A stretch of 64,000 nt of DNA, taken from NCBI GenBank assembly GCA_963971405.1, contig OZ020490.1, forward strand, positions 12,820,874 through 12,884,873. The letters are read 5' to 3'. The translations under genes were made by a program, and so were the position numbers. This DNA is from Psococerastis gibbosa. Lineage: Eukaryota > Arthropoda > Insecta > Psocodea > Psocidae. Each line of letters starts with the position of its first letter. Position 1 is the first letter of the stretch. Shown here in pieces: positions 25,901-37,900 of the stretch. The notes beneath the pieces are model-generated. The model worked only from the letters and a program-made list of their open reading frames with translations. It had not been told where the DNA came from and did not search any database.

Positions 25901-28900
25901 AATCTACTATTCACTAATTTAATGGTATTACACGATTCTGGAATCAACCTGACTGAAATTGGGTGTCCCTATAGTATAGGTAGTAGGTTAGGCCATCTCA
26001 TTTCAAGTCTTTCGCTTCACATACTGTACATACTCGGTTACTGGTACATGTATCATAGAGTAAATTTTTGTTGAAACATGAAATCAAAACCAAACAATCA
26101 AAACAAAAATAAAAAAATCGAAATCATACATAGATTACTCCAGAGTGTGCATGGTTACAATAATTAAGGCAGTTGAAGTGTAGGATTGTTCTTCTTGTTA
26201 ATTTTTAATTAGCCTTCAAAATTATGCAACCATAATCTCTCGTTGTAATAGTGCGATATAATGCTGAACGGTTTATTGGAGCATTATGTAGTAGGTGGAC
26301 CGGTCCCATAAAGGGAATAAGGTCAATATATCCGGGGGACAGTAAAAAATTCACATTTCCAGTCAAATCTTATTGCCATTATTGACGATGTGTTGTGCAA
26401 TTTTATAATCTTAACTGGATTAGATACCCATTAGCCTTGGCACATCACATCAACTGTCTAATTCAGTATCATACGATACTTAATAGATGTTCTTCTTCTA
26501 CCCAGCATCCCGTAGCTTAGAGGTTGTTTTGAATAAGTAAATTCTACATCCGTAGTAAGAAATATAATAATAATCTACAAAGCTTGAAAAATTATAATAA
26601 ATGAAAGAAAGAAAGAAAATTGTCTTTATTTTCCATGTGGGCGAATTTTGGGCCTTTCTGCCCACTCTTACAATTAACCCACAGATGAGACAGTGAATAT
26701 TGTACTAAATGTTAGTTTTGAACAGGACACTCCAAGTTCAATCTGTCTATCGTATTTCCTCAAAGAGAGGTTCGATAAAAACAAATAGTTTTCCCATAAA
26801 AGCCTTTCAATGACAAAGCTAAACTGATTTTTTTTTCAATTTTCTCCCGTTTTTGTTGTCATAGTTTCATCCATACACGAATCATAGTTCGACTCCTGTT
26901 TCTATTTTGAAGCCTTTAAACCTTTTTTTAAATGAAAACCCATGTTAAAAATTTAAATTTGTGAATCCTTCACTTCTTATTTCAAATCACTAACTATATT
27001 TTAAAATCCCTGAATATATTGTATTATCCGTGACTATTCCCGGACAAATATCGTCCCCAGACATTTTTCGGGACAGAGCTTGAAATCTCTGATTGTCCGC
27101 AGAGAACCGTAACCCTACCCAAGGAGAATGAAAGGGAAATTGAGCTGCGCTATGAAATATTTGAGCAAATACCTTGGGGTGGATGTGAGGACATCAATAC
27201 GCTGCAATACTATCTGCTACGTTCAATCTCAGCCAACAAATTGTCTTACAATGAAAGACATTATCGTACGCCTCTTTTCAATCATCTAATAAAGCCGTGT
27301 AATACCTGCCATTAGCAATGTTGCGATAGTGGCCACTCTATACTTAAATCCTTTTATGCCCTCAAACTACTACTGCAAAAGGCAGAGTTAGGTACTTAGC
27401 ATGGAAATTGTGAACTCTTCAATAAATTCGATTTCGACCAATCAGCGATGAGCATAACCTTTGGGTCCGGTCGAAATATTATAGTTATTCCTCAAAAATC
27501 TTTATAAATACTGGTTTTTCTAAGCCTACTGTAAAGTTACTAATTTTGTTAACATTGCAAAAAGCATTTTTATCAATATATTATATGGGGTTCTGGTCCG
27601 AGAAATTAATTAATTAACTCTCACCCCATGTAGTTTAAAAAAAAATTGGTACGTTTCCCATGAAAAAAGTTGTTTTCTAAGGCGATCCCAATTCTCAATA
27701 TGGTTTCGTAGCAATATAATAAAAGAGGTGCGGTCAGACATGGTCGTAAAGTGTTGTAATCATTTAAAGGTTTGTCGCTAAAATGTGGTACAATTTTACT
27801 GACAAGTAGTGGGCTGGCCGAGCCGTTCAAATGGGTCGTGATACGCGACAAAGGATCGATATTAATATTATGTCTTGTCACTAGACAGGTACAAGCACAG
27901 AACTATACTTTTAGTTTAGTAGGATAGCCCTGAAAATTATACAACACAACACATATTAGCTTAAGCTTAAGTTTGGACTGGTTGGCAGATAGCTGGATAG
28001 GTGAACTTTTCGAGCATCACAACGCTTTCTTTATACTAACGTATAAATAAGAAAGCAAAAGTTACTCTGTACATTAATTTGTCTATTGTACACATAGCTA
28101 CAGGAGTCCTCTATGCGGCTATGAGGCAAAGACAGCCGAGACAGGCATCATAAGTAGTATGCAGCTTAATTAATGAGGTGAGGAGAATGAAAAGAAGGGA
28201 TGGAGGTGCGGAGCCAAGTAAACAGAACGGTCATTGACCCGAATCCCCGCTCAGACACCTCAGTCCCTACCTACTCTGTGTCCTCGGACCTCACTGCTAT
28301 CACGGCCATATAATATTGTATTTAAATGCAATACACATCTATTTTTTCATTGATCTAGCCTAGCGTTAGCCTATATTTGTCTTGCCTTAAACATCTATTC
28401 AAGGGTGTCACCAGCTCTCGGACTAGGGGACAAGTGTATATCTCGGGGTAAGCCATTATCATTTGTAATCTTAGCTGACATACGGACCTAAGTAGAGATT
28501 TTTAATGCGTGTATAAAATCGCGGAATACTCATGAAAAAATGAAAACCAACAACGTTACTGAGCCTACTTCTTCTAAACATTTCTGGCATCTGTAGGATT
28601 TACTGGGAAAAACAATGGCCCTTGGCATTAACGGGGAAATCCCCTAGCCTCTGCAATTGATGTTGTTTCTAAAACTTAAATTTATTTATTTTTTCAGATG
28701 TCGAACTTTTGAAGAAATCAGCCCTAGACTCAAAGAATCTGAACTTACTGCTTTCACTGAACCTGAAAGCTAAGCAGAGTGCTTTGCTGCTGAAGTCTGA
28801 CTCAAAGAAAACCAATTTGCTCAACAGCGTCAGCTCGTTTCTTCAAACTTTTGGGTTCTCAGGTGTGGAATTGAATTTTGAATTCCAGCCTGAAGATTCC

Positions 28901-31900
28901 GTGAGGAAGGAGAAAGTTGTTTCTTTTGTGAAGGTAAGGGCAACTGAAAGCGTCAATTGAGAATATACAAGTTTAGGAATACATCTGGCAGCAGCCATAG
29001 CACAAACGCTAAAGAATAACTTAACTGCAAATAAGTGATAATTATCCAAAACCAACCCCAATGCATGTAAATTGGCTATTAAAGTGGAATAAGAATGAAT
29101 TTGCATATGCTAGATATCGGCGGGATGTCCTCAAAAACGTTGAAACTATGAGCTAGAAACTGACCTTCGCGAGTTGGGAGTCCGTACATGGTGGATCGTT
29201 GTAAAAAACCGAGATGACTGGAGAAATGTTGTCGAGCTCATCAAGGGCTGCAGAGCCAGAAGAAGAAAAAGAAGAAGAAGATATAGGCGGAACACTTTTT
29301 TGGGGTTCTTTCTATTAGGCCTAACATGACAAAACCGTTTGCTTTTGAGTGGGTTAGTTTTAATCCCGGACATAAACGGATTAAATAATTGAGATGTTCT
29401 TTTCCGTTGGTGCTACGCCTGCTGCTGATAAAAAGCAACAACTAGAGGAGTATGCTTTCACTGCTCATCGGTCCCAGTTGTATTTCTGTACTGGGATATT
29501 AAAATTGATTGATTGAAGGGGTTATTTTGAATCAGCTACATTAGATTCCCAAGTAAATTAAGTATAAATTAAATGGCTAACACTACGGACCACTTTTCCA
29601 AATGATGACAATTGTAGTGATGTGTAACTAATCTTCGGCGTGAGCAAGTCTCAGATTGTGGATGAGGTGTAAATGTGATAGCAGACTTCCGTAATTGATG
29701 GTATAGGTGTTTTTTAACGAACAAAAATTAATGTTCATTTTTTCAGGATTTGGGACAAGCTCTTGACCATCATCGAAGCAAACGCGATGGGTACAGCGTC
29801 AATGAAGAACAAACAGATGATATAACGACGGGGCGGTATACCACAGAGAAATTAGAAAAGACAAAGAAGCGTTTGATTAAAAAGAAAAAATCAAGAATTT
29901 CCCGAGAAGACAAGAATGTGGATTTCTACGACGAGGAGGAACCATTGTCGGTTGTTGAGGAATATCTGGACGGAGAGCCTACTCTGAAAAGGACGAAGAG
30001 GAGAGAGTTAGCTGAGGAAGAGGACAAAGAAACTGGGAAGAATTTGATCCTGCTGAGGTTGTCAATCATTCCAGAGATCCTAGTCAAGAAGTATGACTTG
30101 AAGGCCCTGTCTAAGTAAGTTTCAGAACAATAATGATAGCGCTGCTGGTGATTCATTAATTACAGAAGGTAGTTTCAGGTCTCAAATCTGTGTTTAATCT
30201 GAGGCTGAAGAAGTCCATAAGTAAAATAAGGGTGATACGTTATATCATGTTTTTTTTTTCTCGAAAATTCCGTCCGACAAACAGTTATAATTCAAATAAT
30301 AGCTGAAAGTATGGCTAAAAATAATACAAAAGAGACTTAGTAAAGTTATTAAGATTATTTATTGCTATTGTAATTAGAAGAGGTTATTAGGTAGATAAGT
30401 AAGGAGTATATTATTAAGTTTCAAGTTACTAAGAAGAGGTATTGTAGTTAAAAGAGGTTATTAGGAATCGTTCATTGAATTGTATGCATGCGATTAACCT
30501 TTAAATATCGTATTTTCCTCCTTCTTTATTTATAATGTATTATCCTCTTATTTTTAGGTACATTGACTACTTCACTGTGCCAACTCATTTGATCACGGAT
30601 CAATCTGAAGATCACTTAACTTTCCATCCAAGTCGCCTTATGGGATTGTCTGATATTCTGAATACTGTAAGTTCTAGTGAAATTAAAAGGTTTCACGTTA
30701 TTTTGTTAACGCATGCTCACAGCATATTTCATTCTCAATTCTGCTTTTAGGCGACAATTCCACCGGCGAATTTACTTCATTTGTGATTTGAGATATTTTG
30801 TTTGTTTTGTTTTAAGAAGACTATTATGTAGATACTTAACTTATCTCAGTCTCTGCCATATTATAACTTAATTTATAGTAGATAAGTTAAGTATCTACAT
30901 AATAGTCTTCACAAATGAAGTAAATTCGCGGTGGAATTGCCGCCTTAACGACTATTGCATTCAGGGGCGTAAAGTTAGGGGGGGGGGGCACGGTCCAACT
31001 TGCCCCCCCCCCCCCCCCCGCCTCAACCAGTGTCAGACGTGGTTCATACTTCATGGTCCCCTTTGCAGCAATATGGATATAGGCATTCCTTTTTTAGCTT
31101 TGTAAAATCTACAGCTATACTTTACTACTATTAAAATGCGTAAAACTATTTTGCTCTTATATTTTCAATTTTTCCTTATCCTGTCTGATGACGTCATAAG
31201 GTCTACTTAGTTTTGCCTCCGCCATCATTCTAAAACTTTACGCCTCTGATTGCATTATTAAGGATTTTATGCAGAATATATTCACTTATCGGATCAAATT
31301 TCAGGACTCAATTTTAGACCTGCTGACTGGACTGGGCGCGCCGAAATCAAGAATCATAATATCTATGCCCGGAATGGTTTTAAAATACCAACTGAAAGAC
31401 CCTAGTAAAAACACCGCTAGATCCCGGACTGTTGGTGAGCCACAAATGATCACCCAATCAAAGGCAAGTATATACCGTATTGTACCCTGCATACATTGGA
31501 AAGGAATAAAGTAGGCAGGCTGCAAATAATTGTGTACAATGTAAGAGGTAATAATGAAGCCTAACGTTCTATTTTCGCTTTCCAATTTGTGTAAGCATAA
31601 GGAAAGCTTCGTGATGGTCTAAATTTTCAATTCCAAGATTTCAAAGGGTTTACACGTTTTGAGGTCCCAGGAACCAAAAAAGGTGTTTTTATGAAATTTC
31701 TGTCTGTCTGTCTGTTCATATTATTTTATTGTACACAGACTCATACCCAGGATTTCTTTATGGTCACTCTTTTCAGGTATATTCTAGGTCTGTGTACATT
31801 TTCACAGGATTGTATTACTTTTCTAATAAATAATCACGATTTTTTCTGTGCTTTCATGTACCTAATACTAATTCATTATTTCAGTAACTTATTTTATTAT

Positions 31901-34900
31901 ACTGTAGGAAATATTTCATGATATTTCACATAATTTTTTCTCAAATTTGGGGGATTCATGGGTCCCTTGGCTCCCCCTGGATTGTACATAATGCTATTCA
32001 GTACAGACTTCAACAACTTAAATATGTAGCAATAGGTTCTATTCAAACGCGTAGCTTAAGACATTTATTATTGCAGATGTGTTCTCTTTTAAAAGAAGGA
32101 GGCTGGACTGTCGAAAGGGACGAAGATCTCACCGCACCATACGCCTTTTCCAAATCTACTTGGCTTGCATTTGAAGATGAAATTAGTGCGAATATTAAGG
32201 TAAATATATATTAGAATAGTTATGGTATAGGTCAACATTAGTAACCAGTAGTCGTTTAATTGCCACGTGTGAGGGTCAAGGCATGGCATTTAAAAAAAGA
32301 TCACGATCATTGCTATTATAGTTATTACGAAGTTATCCACAGGTGAAGTCCAGTTGGTCTATGCGAAGGAAAGTCAAGGTTCAGAGTCAGAATTAGAAGA
32401 ATGTATATTGATCAGTAGAAAGACAAAGGCCCTTTCGGCTTTGGCCGATCAGGTGTAGGGAGATTCCGCAGGCCCTGCTTTTTCTCTACGATACCTACGC
32501 TATGCACATATGCAATAAAAAATAAAAAATACTTCATTATTTTCCCGACCACAACATCAACACACAAAACACTCTTGTGTATCAATCAATGACGACTATG
32601 AACTTTTACTTATGAAATTATTTTAAATTTGACTGGACGTCATCTTGAAATCGTTGATTTATTGTCGTAAAAAGTGTCGATCACCATTATTGCAGATAAT
32701 AATACGGACTTTCAGTCAAATTTTAATTCATTCCTCTGAGACCAATATTAACTGAGATATGAGTTAAATAAGGTTTCAATTGGTCGCCATCTTGTAACTC
32801 AATAGTGAATCTAGATGGTTCATGAACTCGATCAAGACATTTGTGTGATCAATTTTTGTGCCAAGTTTCATCAAAATTAGATAATATTTACGGAAGTTAG
32901 AGTGTTTCCTAAAATCGATGTGAAGAAATTTTCGTAAAGTCGAACATTGGTCGCCATCTCAATAGGTAGACGAATCTCCGTAATACCAACATACGATCCA
33001 GGTTCGTTCGAGATAAAAGGCGTACTTTTCTGCCACCCGACCTCATTGAGGTGGTACCTGAAAGTGGTACGCATTTTGCAGACCACGGCATCGCAAATAA
33101 TTATAGCAATGGTCAAGAGAGAAAATCCTCTACCAATTCTCAGCTCTAAACTCTCAATAGATTGTCGTACTTCGCCATTTTTTCGTTCCTCTATACATTA
33201 CGTTTGATAAATTACAAATGAAAATTTCAGGGCAAATACGTAATTCTTCGGGAGTTGGCTGGTGCTGCCATCTTCCCCATTGACTCTGACACTTCAAACG
33301 AAGCCTGTGCTCACCCTCAGGGCGGCCGCCTTGCTGGAGCTCTTCAGGCAAACTTTGGTGGATTGGCCAGAAAACCAAGACAGGTTGTCCTCCAAAGCCT
33401 TCAGGAACAGATACATGACACAGCCTTTTACAACCAAGAAGGTAGGGGTTAACATGCATGGCACAAAATTATCCATAGATTAATTTATGGTGAAATTTAC
33501 AAAATATTTGTTACATATATATTAACAAATGGCAACCGCGTCTTTTTGATTAACCGAAATTAGAGGATATGGAAAAAACTGGGCTTGGCGGGATTCGAAC
33601 CCACGATCTACGCCTAACCGGGGCGTCGTCTTAACCGCTGGCCCACAAGCCCCGACAAGTTCAGTATATACCAAATCTTCCACTTATTCTCTAATTGACA
33701 TGATTCGTGTTGCTAGACAGGTTAACTCAACTACACAACTATCTAACCGAACAGGTCTGTGAGCTTACTTAATTGCATATAGGTAATGCTTTATTCAATA
33801 TATTGTAGTATTACATGGTATATATATAACACTGTCATTAAATTAACTTTGGTTGAAGAGGTAACCTCCTCGTTATAACCAAAATTAGGGGATATGGAAA
33901 AAACTGGGCTTGTCGCGATTTGAACCCACGATCTACGCCTAACCGGGGCGTCGTCTTAACCGCCCCGACAGTTTTTTTCCATATCCTCTAATTTCGGTTA
34001 TAACGAGGAGGTTACCTCTACAACCAAAGTTAATTTAATGACAGTGTTATATATACCATATAATACTACAATATATCTTTTTGATTAATTAATTTCTCGG
34101 TCTAAACCCCAGCCGGCAGCCGCAAAGGTAGAAAAGAAGTAGTAGTAGGTAGTATGATTGGACACAGTCCCAGGCCACGGTGTGGGCCCATAGGACAGGG
34201 GACCTCCTGATTATAGTGGATTCCGAACCACTTGGGAAACACAGCGAAGTCACACGATTAGTTCGGAGGTGGCCAGGACAAGCCCTACCATGTTTCCCTA
34301 CCGGCAATGTGCACACTACCAAGTTATCTGCATCTTTGAACCTGCTCTGGTCCGCTAGATTCAACTTGGTAAGGCGGCCGGCTTAGAAAAGAAGTAAAAA
34401 TCATAAAAAATATATGCTTACTCAATACGCAGACTATTCAGCCAACTTGATAGCCATATAGCCTACCTCAAAATCTGAAACCGAAAATGATTTTGCAAGG
34501 CCAAAAAAAAAACTCCGTGAAGAAAAGAAGTTTAATTATAGGCCTGACGTTTAATTGCAGCTGGAGTTCATCTGTCCGAGTATCGAATTGTCCGCGTGGT
34601 CGATCATTCTGGAGCCGTCCATGTCATCCGTAAGAACACAAAAACCGAATTTGAGTGTTCTCGTCAAGGCTACTTCAGCCATCCCTTAGGATGCAACAAG
34701 TAAGTCAAAACCCCATACCTAACTCTCTTCCATATAATTCTCCCTTTTGGCACCTTCCATTATTGCTTTGAATCACTAGTACCACTGGGATTGGCCTCGC
34801 GACAGTGGAGAGATAGTTTCCCTCTCAGCACTCTGCCTACGTTGGGGTTATCTGTTAGGGCCCTCCCTTAGCCTTTGGGTCAATACCCTTCCCTCAAGGC

Positions 34901-37900
34901 AGAGGGGTGGCTGGCCTCTTGCTCATCTGCCTCCCCCGCCGTTGTGTTTTTAGTCACCATCTCCCGCCGTTGGATTCATTGGCATTCGGCTTGCACTTAT
35001 TTAAAGACGGTGCTGATGGTCTTGTTCCGGTAGCTTTTTCGCCGTTTCGTGTTTTTATTTATTTATTTTTAAAAAAATAATACTTAGGTTCCGGCCACCA
35101 CCTCCACTACCGCCTCATCCTTTCTCAAACGGGCTTGGGACCGTCTTCGGCGGAGTTCCCTTTTGACATTTGCCATACAAATGGATGTGCATGTGGCCCC
35201 ATGTCCTCATTAATTTATAAAGAATCACTGTAAGTCTTATAGCGGATATGCTCCTCATAACGTAATTGATTATTTTATATACCCAATCGGCGACTTTTTT
35301 CACTATAACAAATACCCGATTCAAAAACTGCCGCATAAGCTCCCATGGACTATAGCACATTTTGAATTTAATTTTTCACTATTTGTACCAAATTTTTGGT
35401 GTTTCTTACTCAAAACTGTTATTTTTTTTAATTTTGATGATATTGAATGGGATTCCTAGCACATTTTTGATATCATCTCTTTAATCTTTAAGTAAATATT
35501 TTTATTCAACTTTATATAGATAGATATAGATAGTGACTATATGGAAGTTGAATCAGGCGGGTTCGACAATTAATGGTGAACTATATTGGGGAAAGAGAAC
35601 ATAATATGGTGAGCTGCATGAAGTACTTTATCAGTCGTATTGTGTATAGTAACCGCCCTTAACATGTTTCCAGATTTTACCGGTGCGTCAAGTTCAATCA
35701 ATATACCGACGACTATACTGTCTTCGAATATGATTGCCCAGCTGGGTTAGCTTTTGACGAAAGATGGGAAGTCTGCGTATGGCCTGGTTCCCTGCCCCAT
35801 GGAGCCCCTTGCACCGGATCCTCGGAAATCGCACCTGTACCTAGGGCGCATTACGCGTGTCCTAATGTCGAAGGTAAGTTATACCTACTCATGCAAAATG
35901 GTTCAGGTCCTAATAAAATTAAGAATGTGGAACTTAATATATTTCGTACCTTTTCTTCACAGGATATTACGCTGATCCAGAAAACTGCCGCTGGTTTTTT
36001 GCCTGTCTCGATCATGCCCGCGATGGTGTCACTCCTTTGACTGCCTACGAGTTCCGCTGCCCATTTGGGCTCGTCTTCGACGAAAGCTCACTTTCCTGTG
36101 AATGGCCATGGAAGGTTGGAGGCTGTGGGGCCCGAGGAGCTGCAGGCTATGTCGTCGCAAAAGCTGGAGGGTCATCCACATACTTGGGCACTGCTTCCGT
36201 CGCAACCGGTGGAGCTTCTTATGCAACCGTACCTGATTATGTAATATCAGGAGGTAGAATTGCAAACAAAGGCAGTGGCGTTATTCTGAACCAAAATGTA
36301 GTCGGTGTGCCTGGTATTGCTACCGTAGAGAAGCCTGCATTAGTGGGATCATTGGGATCCAACGGGGGAATCGCTAATGGATTCGGCGCTATAGGGCTTG
36401 GTTCACTAACTCCTTCCTCATTAGTAGTTGAGGATCAGGGTTCAAAGCACAGAGCAGAAGGTGGTGCATTCTTTTCATCCACGCCAACATCTTTCATTGT
36501 GGACAATGGTGGATCGCACCATAGGGCAGAAGGCGCTTCTTTGTATTCGTCAGCTCCTTCTTCATTTTTAGTTGAAGACGGAGGTTCAAAACATAGGGCT
36601 GAAGGCGCCGCTCTCTATTCTTCGAATCCTTCCTCTATCTTAGTAGAAAATGGCGGTGCTCAACACAGAGGAGAAGGGGGCGCTTTTTACGCATCTACTC
36701 CATCTTCATTCATAGTTGGTGATGGCGGTTCCAAGCATAGAGCAGAAGGTGCCGCTTTCTATTCATCCACGCCTTCCTCTATTCTAGTCGAAAATGGCGG
36801 TAACCAACACAGAGGAGAAGGGGGCGCTTTTTACGCATCTACTCCATCTTCATTCATAGTTGATGATGGCGGTTCCAAGCATAGAGCAGAAGGTGCCGCT
36901 TTCTATTCATCCACGCCTTCCTCTATTCTAGTCGAAAATGGCGGTAACCAACATAGAGGAGAAGGGGGTGCATTCTACTCTTCTACTCCTTCATCATTCT
37001 TGGTTGAGGACGGTGGTTCTAAGCATAGAGGGGAGGGTGCCGCTTTCTATTCTTCAACCCCATCAACTTACTTGGTTGAAGACGGTGGGTCCAAATATAG
37101 AGGAGAAGGTGCTGCCTTCCATTATTCCACTCCATCATCTATCTTGGCTCAAGACGGTGGTGCAAGCCATAGAGGATCAGGAGCTGTTTTCGTCTCATCC
37201 ACTCCGTCAACGTTGCTAGTAGGAGAGGGTGGGCTCCATAATGTTGAAGGAAGTTCAGTTAATTTAGCCGGTGGATTAAGATCCCCAGGATATTATGCTG
37301 CATCTGCTCCTTCCTTGGCAGTGGGAAATGGTGGTGTTTCAAAATACAAAACAGTTTACCAACAGTCGGCTCCTTCGATCCCTACTGGCTTCAATGGTAT
37401 CAGTTATGGGCAACAATCGTTGGGTCAAGTGAACGGAAATCTTCAAGGATTTTCTGTGAACTCAAATCCGTACCTGGAGGCTCTAAGAGGTCGATATGGG
37501 GAAAAATCCGGTGTTGCTTCGTCCGTATCTGTCACGGGTATTGGGGGCTACGCTTACGATAAACCTGCTGTTCAGTTGCAGCTCCCCAAGCAAAACCTAT
37601 ATGGTCAAAAATTAGCGGCAGTGTCTACTTATAACTCAGGAGAGGGATATACTTACAACAAACCCTCTGTTCAATTACAACTTCCAACCCAATCAGTGAA
37701 TGAGCATATTGGTTACACCTATGAGAAACCTCTTGTGGCATTTGAAACGCCAGCTTTTGCAACCACACGAAACAAGGCTACTTATGAACAAAACGTTCAA
37801 CCAGCTATTTCTCTTCAGCCAGTTGCGCAATTGGTTCAGCCTGTTTCATACCAGCAAAATATTGCGGTTACAACAGCAAAACCAATTGAATTGGTCAAAC

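Larger units (their letters stand above)
16770..28697 (+). other. Intron 2 of the chitinase-like gene (11.9 kb)
   Basis: Bounded by GTAAGT and TTTTTTCAG. It holds the fold-back MITEs, hAT MITE, SINEs, reverse-transcriptase tails and palindromes listed separately, and GAAAGAAAGAAAG-tailed repeat pieces near 26601 (inverse at 61360-61430). No nested gene is recognised. 24840-28697 shows little beyond short simple repeats. Confidence 0.75.

Noticed and set aside
31464-31505. Reading exon 6 on to the stop in sequence, or using the GT in TACCGTATT
   Set aside because: Either truncates the GH18-like domain or shifts exon 7 into a frame with a stop.
33262-33483. Alternative + frame and - frame ORFs over exon 8
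   Set aside because: The frame giving GAAIFPIDSD and keeping phase with exons 7 and 9 is the coding one; the others are shadows.
33581-33652. A functional tRNA-Thr gene
   Set aside because: The D arm does not pair, position 33 is C, and a rearranged copy lies nearby; a SINE head or pseudogene is more likely.
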